Made by a program: the position numbers and the translations under genes. Positions 36,278 to 44,258 of a stretch of 64,000 bases of DNA are shown here, piece by piece. The notes beneath the pieces were generated by a model. The model searched no databases. It saw nothing but the letters and a program-made list of their open reading frames with translations, and had not been told where the DNA came from. The first letter of the stretch is position 1, and every line of letters starts with the position of its first letter. Source of the DNA: Nocardia xishanensis NBRC 101358 (GTDB lineage Bacteria > Actinomycetota > Actinomycetes > Mycobacteriales > Mycobacteriaceae); contig NZ_BDCF01000001.1 of NCBI RefSeq assembly GCF_001613365.1, positions 310,001-374,000 on the forward strand. Direction: 5' to 3'.

Positions 36278-37141
36278 CTATCCCGAGATCCGGAAGCCAG
36301 GGTCGATGCCCCAGATAGCCAGCGTCAGAAACAGATTCGCGAAGACCATTACGACGATCACCATCTTGATGGCCTGTCCGGCCGCGACGCCGACGCCCTC
36401 CGGCCCGCCCGAGGCGACATAGCCGTAGTAGCACTGGATGAACGTCGCGAGCAGCACGAAGACGACGACTTTGAGCAGCGAGAAGAAGACATCGGTCCCG
36501 ATGAGGAATTGGAAGAAGTAGTGGTCGTAGGTGCCGGCCGAGGTGCCGCCGAGGAAGAGCACCGAGAGCTTGGTGGCCAGGTACGCCGTCGCCAGACCCA
36601 CCGTGTACAGCGGGATGATGGTCAGCGTCGCGGCGATCATCCTGGTGCTCACCAGGTACGGAAGCGGCCGGATCGCAATGGATTCCAGCGCGTCGATCTC
36701 CTCGGAGATCCGCATGGAACCCAGTTGTGCGGTGAACCGGCACCCGGCCTGGATGGCGAAGGCCAGCGTCGCCAGGATCGGAGCCAGCTCGCGCGTGGTG
36801 GCGAAGCCGGAGATCGCGCCGGTCAGCGGGCCCATGGTGAGCAGGTTCAGCGCGGTGAACGACTCCATACCGACGGTGATGCCGCCGAACGCGCAGAGGA
36901 TGATCACCACGCCGACGGTGCCGCCTCCGACGACCAGCGAGCCGTTGCCCCAGCCGACATCGGCGGTCAGCCGCAGCACTTCCTTGCGATAGTGCCTCAG
37001 CACGAAGGGAATCGCGGCCAGCGCCTGGAAGAACGTGATGACTTGGTGGCCGAGCCGCTGGTTCGCCCGATAGGGCACCGCGGCAACGGTGCCGACCGCC
37101 CGGAATGGTTTCAGGGCGGGCGGGGTGTACTTCGTGCCCAC
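36278..37141 (-). CDS. yrbEB: YrbE-type (MlaE-like) ABC transporter permease, B subunit
   Basis: 287 aa permease with five or six hydrophobic segments. MlaE family core: GPLTGAISGFATTRELAPILATLAFAIQAGCRFTAQLGSMRISEEIDALESIAIRPLPYLV; the EEIDALE motif is the coupling helix for the MceG-type ATPase, which is not encoded in this window. Forms a heterodimer with the upstream subunit to receive lipid from the Mce hexamer. Start GTG 37141, one base after the yrbEA stop codon. Confidence 0.92.
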   Translation of the reverse strand: MGTKYTPPALKPFRAVGTVAAVPYRANQRLGHQVITFFQALAAIPFVLRHYRKEVLRLTADVGWGNGSLVVGGGTVGVVIILCAFGGITVGMESFTALNLLTMGPLTGAISGFATTRELAPILATLAFAIQAGCRFTAQLGSMRISEEIDALESIAIRPLPYLVSTRMIAATLTIIPLYTVGLATAYLATKLSVLFLGGTSAGTYDHYFFQFLIGTDVFFSLLKVVVFVLLATFIQCYYGYVASGGPEGVGVAAGQAIKMVIVVMVFANLFLTLAIWGIDPGFRISG

Positions 37142-37142
37142 C

Positions 37143-38024
37143 TCAGATCACCTTCGTCGGGAACAGCGTGTTGTACAGCTGGGTGAGAATGATGTTGGTG
37201 GCGAAGAGCATCAGCGCGGAGGTGACGACCGCGGAGTTCACCGCGTTCGCCACGCCGCCTGGCCCGCCCTTGGCGTGCAGCCCGATATCACAGGCGATGA
37301 TCGCGGTGAGCGCGCCGAAGATCGCCGCCTTCACCAGCGCGACGATGAGGTCGTTGGCCACCGCGAAGGACGCGAACGAGCCGATGAAGGAACCCGGCGT
37401 GCCGGACTGGGCGTAGACGTTGAACATGTAGGCCGTCGCGAAGCCGACGAACACGATGAACCCGCACAGCAGCATGCTCACCAGCACCGCGGCCACCAGG
37501 CGCGGTGCGACCAAGCGGCGCACCGGATCGACGCCCATGACCATCATGGCGTCGATCTCCTCGCGGATGGTGCGCGAGCCGAGGTCGGCGCAGATCGCCG
37601 AGCCGACCGCGCCCGCGATCATCAGCGAGGTGACCAGCGGCGCACCCTGTCGGATGATGCCGAGTCCGGCGACCGCGCCGATGAACGTCGTCGCGCCGAC
37701 CTGGTTGACCAGCGCGCCAACCTGGAGGGACACCACGACGGCGATCGGAATCGCGACCAGCACGGTCGGCGCGGCGGAGACGCTCGCCATGAACGCGCAC
37801 TGCCGGATGAACTCGTGATACGGGAAGCGCCGGGCGGCGATCGCCCGGAACAGTTCGATCACCGCGTCCCGGCCCAGCATCACTTGCCTGCCAAGGGTTT
37901 CCAGCGACCGCTGCGGATGACGCCGCCACAGACCCTTCAGATCGTCGACGGCGCGCTCCAGGTCGGTGCGTTCCGGATCTCGCTCCGGTTCGATCCGACC
38001 CGGAGGTCGTTCGATGGTTGTCAC
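37143..38024 (-). CDS. yrbEA: YrbE-type (MlaE-like) ABC transporter permease, A subunit
   Basis: 293 aa. Charged cytoplasmic N-terminus of about 55 residues, then membrane segments with the MlaE motif RQGAPLVTSLMIAGAVGSAICADLGSRTIREEIDAMMVMGVDPVRRLVAPR, including the REEID coupling motif. First gene of the yrbEAB-mceABCDEF-mas operon, nearly all members overlapping or within 12 bp. GTG 38024, with AAAGGA about 11 bases upstream. Which substrate (cholesterol, fatty acid, other lipid) cannot be deduced; the Mce3R-like neighbours favour an mce3-type operon. Confidence 0.92.
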   Translation of the reverse strand: MTTIERPPGRIEPERDPERTDLERAVDDLKGLWRRHPQRSLETLGRQVMLGRDAVIELFRAIAARRFPYHEFIRQCAFMASVSAAPTVLVAIPIAVVVSLQVGALVNQVGATTFIGAVAGLGIIRQGAPLVTSLMIAGAVGSAICADLGSRTIREEIDAMMVMGVDPVRRLVAPRLVAAVLVSMLLCGFIVFVGFATAYMFNVYAQSGTPGSFIGSFASFAVANDLIVALVKAAIFGALTAIIACDIGLHAKGGPGGVANAVNSAVVTSALMLFATNIILTQLYNTLFPTKVI

Positions 38025-38340
38025 GCTGCCCGAGTCCTTTCTCGGCCTTCTTCTCGCTCACTTCGCCGACCGGTAACGGTGACCCCCTCGAGGGCGCGGA
38101 GCGTGTGAAGTGTCGCACAGCCAACGTGCGCGACACAAGTCACATGTGAATTAGAATTCTCAACAACATCGGATAGCGGTGTCGCGAGCGAAAAGACAGC
38201 CCGAACCCCGAATCAAGCAGTGGACCTGCAAATATTCCGAGGATATCGGGACATTCGCCTGCCCATATCAGACACTTCCATCTCGAACAAGTTTCCTTGC
38301 AGTCGCACATTCTCCGGGCGCACTCTCCGGCGAGGTCCGC
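38025..38340 (-). promoter_or_regulatory. Leader region of the mce operon with an inverted repeat
   Basis: 316 bp without a gene. GTGTCGC (38110-38116) and GCGACAC (38130-38136) form 7-bp arms around 13 nt, beside an AT-rich stretch (38137-38170) with GAATT-type sequence suitable for promoter elements reading leftward into yrbEA. No TTACCGA site was found here. The operator role is inferred. Confidence 0.35.
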
Positions 38341-38529
38341 TCAGGCCGGTTCGCTGAGGAAGTGCTGCAATGCCACCAAGCCGTAGCCGAACGCGGCGAC
38401 GCCGGCCACAACGGCGCTCAGCACGGCGAGCCAGAGCCCGTAGCGCAGGATCGGATTCACTTTCATCCGCCCACCGAGGATCTTGACGCCGATCACCAAG
38501 ATGTCGATGAGCCACACCAAGATCATCAT
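38341..38529 (-). CDS. Small membrane protein, unknown function
   Basis: 62 aa from the second ATG of ATGATGA (start 38529), overlapping the stop of the preceding small gene. Two hydrophobic stretches: ILVWLIDILVIGVKILGG (about 3-20) and YGLWLAVLSAVVAGVAAFGYGLVAL (about 30-54), with the basic RMKVNP between them, so a two-helix membrane hairpin. I do not recognise the family. Tight coupling with the upstream small membrane protein suggests they act together, and placement before yrbEA hints at a link to the mce transporter. Confidence 0.6.
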   Translation of the reverse strand: MMILVWLIDILVIGVKILGGRMKVNPILRYGLWLAVLSAVVAGVAAFGYGLVALQHFLSEPA

Positions 38530-38753
38530 CAGGTCATGTACACATTCGAGAAGGTGAGCACCGGCCAGCACACGATCGACCCGAGAAACGAGATGACCAC
38601 GTCGATGCCGTGCATATCGCGTAGATGACTCGTGTGAGTCAGCGTCCAGACGACTCCGACGAGCCCGTACGGGATTCCGAGAATGATCAAGGTCCCGAGG
38701 AACTCGGAGACCTTCATCTCGTAGCTGAATATTCGATCCAGCCTCTTGAGCAT
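38529..38753 (-). CDS. Small membrane protein, unknown function
   Basis: 74 aa from ATG 38753, with AGGAAAGGA about 10 bases upstream; the longer frame to 38948 begins with an arginine-rich shadow. Two hydrophobic segments: FLGTLIILGIPYGLVGVVWTL (about 18-38) and VVISFLGSIVCWPVLTFSNVY (about 51-71), separated by a polar loop THTSHLRDMHG with two His. No family recognised. The stop overlaps the next gene (ATGATGA). It is divergent from the MpaB-like gene at 39013. Confidence 0.6.
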   Translation of the reverse strand: MLKRLDRIFSYEMKVSEFLGTLIILGIPYGLVGVVWTLTHTSHLRDMHGIDVVISFLGSIVCWPVLTFSNVYMT

Positions 38754-39012
38754 GTACGTCGCATCCTTTCCTGCACCGGCCGAACCTGCCCGCCGTGCCC
38801 GCGCGCTGCGAAGGAGGTCGCGGCGTCGCGGGGGCGCCAACCGTGTACATCCGGTCCGGCACAGCCCGTATGTTACGCATGATTCACATCGTTTCGGAAG
38901 CGTTTCCGGCAGATTCCCAGGACCACGACTTGCAAGCTGTTCTCGCACAGCACCGATTGACGACCCGCCGATGCGGCGAATAAGTTATCGAACGTTCTCA
39001 CCCGCAGTGAGG

Positions 39013-39780
39013 ATGACTTCGCCCGGCGGACAGACGGAGGCCCAGCTGCTCGACACAAGCAACGTACTGCGGCGGCACCTCGGCGATCGGCGCTTCGCCC
39101 TGACGCTGCCGCGCGCGGTCGCGCTCCAAGTACTGCACCCGGCGATCGCCGCCGCGCTCCGTGAGCACACGCCGAACCGGCTCTGGGAACACAAGCGGCG
39201 CGCCGTGGGCGGAATGATCAACATCGCCTACAGCGAGCGAGATCTGCGCTCGGTCATTCGTTTCGGGCACGAGCACGTCAAGGGCGTCGACGCCTTCGGC
39301 CGTCGCTATCACGCACTCCATCCCGAGCTCTTCTTCTTCCAGCACGCCACCTACGTCGACACGCTCGTGACGAGTATCGACGCCTTCTCCGGCGGGATCA
39401 CACCGGCGCGGCGCGAGCAGCTCTACGCGGAATGCCGCGCATGGTACGGCCGCTACGGGATCTCGAACCGGCACACGCCGGCCACCTGGACCGAGTTCAC
39501 CGAATACTTCGCGGGCGCGTGCGCGGCACTGCCATCGCCCGGGGCCGACACGCTGGCGTTGCGCGATCAGGTGCTGCGCCCCGACGCGTGGACGCCGCGC
39601 AAGCTGCCCGGTTTCGCCGTGCGCGCGCTGCTGCACGAGCGCGCGAGGGACCTGCTCGACGCGCCGCTTCGCCCCGGCGACGCGGCAGCCTTCGCGGTCT
39701 ACGCCCGCGCGGTCCGGGTCGGCTCCGCGCTGCGTCCGCCACAGCTGCGGTATGCCGACCAGGCCCGCAATCCGCTGTAG
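39013..39780 (+). CDS. MpaB/DUF2236-family oxygenase, copy 1
   Basis: 255 aa. DUF2236 (MpaB / latex-clearing-protein catalytic family, heme-binding oxygenases). Evidence: LTLPRAVALQVLHPAIAAALREH, WEHKRRAVGGMINIAYSER, GVDAFGRRYHALHPELFFFQHATYVDTL, the last holding His residues expected near heme. The C-terminal half is helical. ATG 39013 chosen because similarity begins just after it; ATG 38971 would add 14 residues. Neither has a good ribosome site. The substrate is unknown. Adjacent to a second family member. Confidence 0.8.
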   Translation: MTSPGGQTEAQLLDTSNVLRRHLGDRRFALTLPRAVALQVLHPAIAAALREHTPNRLWEHKRRAVGGMINIAYSERDLRSVIRFGHEHVKGVDAFGRRYHALHPELFFFQHATYVDTLVTSIDAFSGGITPARREQLYAECRAWYGRYGISNRHTPATWTEFTEYFAGACAALPSPGADTLALRDQVLRPDAWTPRKLPGFAVRALLHERARDLLDAPLRPGDAAAFAVYARAVRVGSALRPPQLRYADQARNPL

Positions 39781-39845
39781 AACAGCTCGACACTTGCCAG
39801 ATAAATAACCGATAAAACACAAGGAAACTTGGATACCTGGAGCAC

Positions 39846-39874
39846 TTGCTGTTCAGAATGAGCGGTAACATAAT
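39846..39874 (+). promoter_or_regulatory. Candidate sigma-A-type promoter for the second MpaB-like gene
   Basis: TTGCTG, 17-nt spacer, CATAAT, in an AT-rich gap; start of transcription would fall near 39881, about 20 bases ahead of the ATG at 39901. Confidence 0.45.
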
Positions 39875-39900
39875 TGGACGGAGACGACGGAAGGACTCCC

Positions 39901-40809
39901 ATGACCGCGGTCGCCCACCCCGCCTACGAGAACGAACCGGCGCCACTGACCAAGGAGCAGACGCGCATCCCCATCAGCTCCGCGCACCGCCCGTTCACCA
40001 AGCGGCCGATCAAACTGTCCGACGCGCTGGACTTCTGGTCCTTCGCGGGCGCCGCGGCCAACGTCGCGATGCAGATGGCACGGCCCGGTGTCGGTTACGG
40101 CGTCGCGGAGAGCAAGGTGGAGAGCGGCGCGCTCATGAAGCACCCGTGGAAGCGGGCCCGCACCACCACCCAGTACCTGGCGGTCGCCATCCTCGGCACC
40201 GACGAGGAGCGCATGGCCTACCGCGAGGCGGTGAACGCGGTGCACCGCCACGTGCGGTCCGAGCCGGACGCGGCGGTGAAGTACAACGCCTTCGACCGCA
40301 ATCTCCAATTGTGGGTCGCCGCATGCCTGTACATCGGCTTCGAGGACACCTACCAGCTGCTGCAAGGCAAGATGAGCGATGAGCAGGCCGAGGCCTTCTA
40401 CGCCTCGTCCTCGACGCTCGGCACCACGTTGCAGGTCACCGAGGACATGTGGCCCAAGACGCGCGCCGAGTTCGACGTCTACTGGAACGAGGCGTGCCAT
40501 CAAGCCGTCCTCGACGACTACGTGCGCTCCTATGTCGACGATCTGCTGAACCTGCGCATGATCCACTGGTATCTGCGGCTTCCGTTCCGGAACTTGTTGA
40601 AGTTCTTGACGATCGGCTTTCTCGCGCCGTACTTCCGGGAGCAGATGCAACTGGAGTGGACCGCCGCCGATCAGCGCCGCTTCGAGCACCTGTTCGTTTT
40701 CGTCGGTTTCGTCAACCGGTTCATTCCCCGGTTCCTGCGGCATGGCGGCAGCCTCGCGCTGATGGCCGACCTGCGCCGCAGGATCCGCAAGGAGAAGAAC
40801 CTCGTCTGA
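39901..40809 (+). CDS. MpaB/DUF2236-family oxygenase, copy 2
   Basis: 302 aa. Family evidence: FAGAAANVAMQMARPGVGYGVAESKVESGALMKHPWKRARTTTQYLAVAILG, VNAVHRHVRSEP, FDRNLQLWVAACLYIGFEDTYQLLQG, with His residues at positions expected for heme ligation. C-terminal hydrophobic stretch LLKFLTIGFLAPYF may contact the membrane. ATG 39901 preceded by GGAAGGA; the frame to 39874 adds nine residues over the promoter. Distant paralog of copy 1 rather than a recent duplicate. The SRPBCC gene follows after 9 bp. Confidence 0.85.
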   Translation: MTAVAHPAYENEPAPLTKEQTRIPISSAHRPFTKRPIKLSDALDFWSFAGAAANVAMQMARPGVGYGVAESKVESGALMKHPWKRARTTTQYLAVAILGTDEERMAYREAVNAVHRHVRSEPDAAVKYNAFDRNLQLWVAACLYIGFEDTYQLLQGKMSDEQAEAFYASSSTLGTTLQVTEDMWPKTRAEFDVYWNEACHQAVLDDYVRSYVDDLLNLRMIHWYLRLPFRNLLKFLTIGFLAPYFREQMQLEWTAADQRRFEHLFVFVGFVNRFIPRFLRHGGSLALMADLRRRIRKEKNLV

Positions 40810-40818
40810 GGTCGAGGC

Positions 40819-41265
40819 ATGCGGACCGTCGATATCGAGCGGACCATTCCGGCGCACGTCAGCGACGTCTTCGAATGGCTCACCGACGCAACGAATTACC
40901 GCCGGATCTCGGTGGTCCGGCGGGTCACCCTCGTCCGCCCCGGCGACGATCACTGCCACGGCAGCGGGGCGGTGCGGGTGGTGGTCACGCCGCTGCTGCG
41001 GTTGACCGAGGAGATCGTCGAATACCGTCCGCCGACGCTGATGCGGTACCGGATCACCAGGTCCACGCCGCCACTGCGGCACGACGAGGGATTCATGGCG
41101 TTCCGTTCGGTGCCCGAAGGCACCCGAGTGCGATGGTTTTCGCGTTTCGAGGTGGCCTCGCCGATCCTGGCGGGCGTCTGCACGCTCGCCATGGTTCCCG
41201 TGGTGGCCGAGGGTTTTCAGATGACGATGGACCGCGCGGAGCGCGAGTTGCTCGGACTCCGGTGA
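40819..41265 (+). CDS. SRPBCC-family (polyketide cyclase/START-like) protein
   Basis: 148 aa. Starts with VDIERTIPAHVSDVFEWLTDATNYRRI, the usual first strand and helix of the helix-grip fold, then strand pairs GSGAVRVVVTPLLRLTEEIVEYRPPTLMRYRI and VRWFSRFEV, and a long C-terminal helix. These proteins bind hydrophobic ligands or catalyse cyclisation. It is probably co-transcribed with the MpaB-like gene 9 bp upstream, suggesting both act on the same hydrophobic substrate (inference). Confidence 0.85.
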   Translation: MRTVDIERTIPAHVSDVFEWLTDATNYRRISVVRRVTLVRPGDDHCHGSGAVRVVVTPLLRLTEEIVEYRPPTLMRYRITRSTPPLRHDEGFMAFRSVPEGTRVRWFSRFEVASPILAGVCTLAMVPVVAEGFQMTMDRAERELLGLR

Positions 41266-41350
41266 GCCATCCACATGTCCGACGGCGGAGGCCACCGCAC
41301 CAACCTCGGCTTTCGCACTTGCCAGAGACCAAAGGCCCAAACGACACTGT

Positions 41351-42278
41351 TTACGTGCATGCATCCCAGCGCAGGGTCGTGGGATTCCAGGTCCCGATCG
41401 TCATGGTGCCGTCGAGAATTGGGTTCATGCACTGACCGAGATAGTCCAGCGCTGCATCGAGTTGGTGCAGTTCCGCTGGAAGTCGGCTGATCTTCACCGC
41501 GATGTCGCGATAGGAGACCTTCCAGCGCGCGCCAGGCGAATGGATCACGGTGGGCAGTTCCAGCGCGGGCCTGTGCTGTCGTTGGTGTTGCAAGGCGAGC
41601 TGGATCGAAGTGGCGTCGAAGCTGGAGGTGCCGATGATCAACAGCAGGTCGGCCAAAATCGCGCCATCTCGTCGAGGGCTGGCGCTCTTCGCCGTGGTAC
41701 TCGTACATTGCGGCGAGCTTGTCGGCGATCTGGTCGACCAGCGGGTAGCAGGCGAATTCCGGCGGCGGCAGGACGTCGGGAATCTCGATGGTCGGCGTCG
41801 GCGCGATCCGATCGATCCGGCCGATGAGCTGCTTGCCCGCGGTCAGGTCGATCGGGAAGTGCTGGAGCCCTATCGTGCCCAGGCGAGGCGTCGCCTGGAG
41901 TTGCCACACCGCGATGCCGCCCTCGTTCACGTTCTGTTTCTTGACCTTCAGGTCGAAGGTCAGCCGATCCAGCGAACTGGGTGCGACTACGAGGTCGCGG
42001 AGTTCGTCGAATGCCCGGTCAAGCTCGGCGTGCAGGTGCAATAAGTCGACGTCCTGACTGTGCCTGGCTCCCGGAATGCGAACCAGCAGCGAGGTTCCGC
42101 CTTTGAGGATCCAGGGTGCGGCGGGATCGGCGAACACTCTGGCCAGCATCCGCTGCATGTAGAACTCGCGGCGCAACTCTTCGGTGGGGCGCTTCAGGCT
42201 GCGAGCACGCTCACTGATCCGCTGATTGATCGCGGCTTGAAACCCCCGGTCGCTCGGGTACTTCCGCGTAGCCGTCAT
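41351..42278 (-). pseudogene. abiEii: AbiEii-type nucleotidyltransferase toxin, frameshifted
   Basis: Type IV toxin of the AbiE system, normally a GTP-binding nucleotidyltransferase. From ATG 42278: WILKGGTSLLVRIPGARHSQDVDLL (residues 56-80) carries the GG-T/S and D-x-D catalytic motifs, then KVKKQNVNEGGIAVWQ and CYPLVDQIADKLAAMYEYHGEER. Near 41655-41658 (a run of four A on the plus strand) the frame breaks. Beyond it, similarity continues in another frame from LADLLLIIG to WNPTTLRWDACT at 41351. Removing one base restores a single reading frame of about 308 aa. It could be a sequencing slip at a homopolymer or real inactivation. Overlaps the antitoxin gene by 68 bp, as usual for abiE. Confidence 0.75.
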
Positions 42279-43275
42279 CCCCGCCCCCGTCCTCGTCGTT
42301 GTTGCTCTCGGATCGAACCAATCGAGAAATCGTCTCCAGCAGCAAACGGACAACGGCGTCGTTGTCTGCTGGCCGCTTGCTGTGCGCGACGAGATTACCG
42401 AGAGCCGCCGACATACGGCTCGTGTCAGCCGAAGAGCTCCGCAAGGCGGTGAGTAGTGCCTCGACGAAGCCGGGATCTGCGAGCCTGCGCTCGATGTCCT
42501 TCAGCGTGAACTCGAGCGGTCGTCGCTCGAAGAACTTTGATTGCAGAGCAATTGGGCGATTGGTGGTGGGGTCGATAAGCACCCAGTCCACGCCGCGGTC
42601 GCTTCGCGTCAGGGCTTTGGCTGATTCGGGGACACCCGCTTGACCGATGAAGTTGCGGAGTAGCTCGTCTCCGGCTCCGATCGGCATGCCGTAGTAGTGA
42701 GCGTAAGGGCGCAGCGCGGCGGCGAGTTCGTCGCGGGTGGTGTCTTCGGTGAGGATGGCGTCGCGGGCGACCGAGGCCAGGTGCCCGCCGTCGGTTCGTG
42801 TTGCGGCGAGGTCCACGGTAGTACGCAGTGGTCGGGTCGCCGGTAGGCCAGCCACCAGGTGCCAGTCCTCGTGTCCCAGTTCCCGGACATGGAACTTCAC
42901 ATCCGGGCTGCGGGTACTCCGCCGCTTCGGAACCGTGAATTCGTGGAAGTCGGCGTCGATATCGCCGAGATCCTGCAAACGCGCCGCCGACCGGTGAGAC
43001 ACCACGCCTACAGGTACCGCGTCGGCCAAGCGGTCGGCGGCCAGCCGTTTGGGTTCCAACGCCAGCCACTCGGCCCGGATGGGATCCTGCGGCGTCTCTG
43101 GCGCGCCGGTCAGCCGATACACCCCTTGCCGGAGCCGGGTTATCAGCTCCGCATCAGCGAGACGCTTGAGCTGCTGGGTACTGAAACCGAGATCGCCGGC
43201 CTGCATGGAGGTGAACAGACCCCACTGCGATCCGGCTAAGTCCGCCAGATCGAGGAGTCGTTCATCCCTACTCAT
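42211..43275 (-). CDS. abiEi: AbiEi-type antitoxin/autorepressor
   Basis: 354 aa. N-terminal winged helix of AbiEi proteins: GLFTSMQAGDLGFSTQQLKRLADAELITRLRQGVYRLTG (residues 19-57), followed by WLALEPKRLAADRLADAVPVGVVSHRSAARLQDLGDID and the long C-terminal antitoxin domain. The C-terminal part includes a LEFTLKDIERRLADPGFVEALL helix and ends in an acidic, Gly/Asp-rich tail that lies over the toxin start. Antitoxin AbiEi prevents the toxin's effect and represses its own operon through inverted repeats. ATG 43275 abuts such a repeat with no ribosome site, suggesting a leaderless or very short leader. Confidence 0.85.
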   Translation of the reverse strand: MSRDERLLDLADLAGSQWGLFTSMQAGDLGFSTQQLKRLADAELITRLRQGVYRLTGAPETPQDPIRAEWLALEPKRLAADRLADAVPVGVVSHRSAARLQDLGDIDADFHEFTVPKRRSTRSPDVKFHVRELGHEDWHLVAGLPATRPLRTTVDLAATRTDGGHLASVARDAILTEDTTRDELAAALRPYAHYYGMPIGAGDELLRNFIGQAGVPESAKALTRSDRGVDWVLIDPTTNRPIALQSKFFERRPLEFTLKDIERRLADPGFVEALLTALRSSSADTSRMSAALGNLVAHSKRPADNDAVVRLLLETISRLVRSESNNDEDGGGDDGYAEVPERPGVSSRDQSADQ

Positions 43276-43353
43276 ACGTCAAAAATATCACCGATATCGT
43301 CGTTACTAGGCTAGCGCGTACACTTACGGTGCCGACAATGATATTTTTGACGT
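43276..43353. promoter_or_regulatory. Inverted-repeat operator pair of the AbiE operon
   Basis: ACGTCAAAAATATCA at 43276-43290 and its exact reverse complement at 43339-43353: a 15-bp perfect inverted repeat separated by 48 bp, in an AT-rich gap. One copy touches the AbiEi start codon; the other lies where the -35 region should be (TTGTCG follows it when read on the minus strand). AbiEi proteins are known to bind two inverted repeats around their own promoter, so this is very probably the autoregulatory site. Confidence 0.75.
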
Positions 43354-43465
43354 CATGGGCAGTAGTATCGAAGTTAACATGTAGTACACCTCGGCCGCTC
43401 GCCCATGGTGAAGCGGTGGTCGTCCTGCATGATTGCTGGCTCTCAAAGGCCAGAGCGGGGTGTGT

Positions 43466-43696
43466 TCACGGCGGCGTGAATGCCGGCGGCTGGCCGTCGA
43501 CTGCCAAGTCGACGAGATCGGACCACTGGGTTGCCAAATAGCTCACGCACGACCATGCCTCGTGCAGCTCGCGGGCGATGGGATCGGCAGCGAGTACGAG
43601 TTCGGCGGTGACATACACACCGGCCATGTCGTCCATGACTTGTCCGTAACCGGTCGTCGGCGCCCGTGGGTGCCCCGGTTGGATATGAACGATCAC
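43466..43696 (-). CDS. Small hypothetical protein, possibly truncated
   Basis: 76 aa from a GTG at 43696. Contains MDDMAGVYVTAELVLAADP and YLATQWSDLVDLAVDG, not arginine-rich, so it looks like coding sequence. The frame stays open upstream for about 17 more codons (ERRAELRALIDRW) but has no start before a TAG near 43750, and it runs into the decayed GNAT gene. I do not recognise the family; possibly the tail of a lost gene. Confidence 0.3.
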   Translation of the reverse strand: MIVHIQPGHPRAPTTGYGQVMDDMAGVYVTAELVLAADPIARELHEAWSCVSYLATQWSDLVDLAVDGQPPAFTPP

Positions 43697-43739
43697 CCAG
43701 CGATCGATCAGCGCCCGCAGCTCGGCACGACGCTCATCG

Positions 43740-44148
43740 ATGGACAGCTACACCGATCCCACCCGCGGTAGTGGGTTCGCAATGGTCGCCGCGTACGTAG
43801 ACGGCGAGCCTGCCGGGCAGACGTGGGGATGGACGGTCGGCCCAGATGCCGCATTGCGCGCGTCGTGGATCGTGGCAAGTTCATCCATGAGGACGGGACA
43901 CGGACGTTCGGGCTGTCGGAAATCATGGTGTGCACGGAGTTCACCGGACGCGGCCTGGCACGGGCACTGCACGACGAGCTGCTGTGCGGTCGTCCTGAGC
44001 TCCGAGCGAGCTCGTCGAGCCGGACAACGATCGCGCGTACGCGGCCTACCGGAAGTGGGATTGGTCGCGGGTCGGCACCCTGACACCGAGCTCGCCGGAC
44101 GCGCCGACGTTCGATGTCCTGATCAAGGATCTCGATACTGGCCGTTGA
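43740..44148 (+). pseudogene. Decayed GNAT-family N-acetyltransferase
   Basis: Pieces of one acetyltransferase lie in three reading frames. Frame 1: GFAMVAAYVDGEPAGQTWGW (from about 43776). Frame 2: FGLSEIMVCTEFTGRGLARA LHDELL (from about 43908), with the acetyl-CoA-binding R/Q-x-x-G-x-G/A-like TGRGLAR segment. Frame 3: LVEPDNDRAYAAYRKWDWSR to a TGA at 44146-44148, the usual end of such enzymes. At least two frameshifts (one between 43830 and 43890, one near 43995-44010) break the gene. No intact version is nearby. Confidence 0.65.
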
Positions 44149-44258
44149 ATATCGACGGTAGTCGAACGGCGGCTATCGAGGACCATACACATCGGTCTCC
44201 ATTCCTACCTTCTGCGGCGCATCTGGCAGTAGCTGTTGCCGCGACCCCGCCAAGCCAC

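Noticed and set aside
39853..41364. 503-codon minus-strand ORF opposite the second MpaB-like gene
   Set aside because: Shadow frame; the plus strand carries the DUF2236 and SRPBCC families with promoter and ribosome site.
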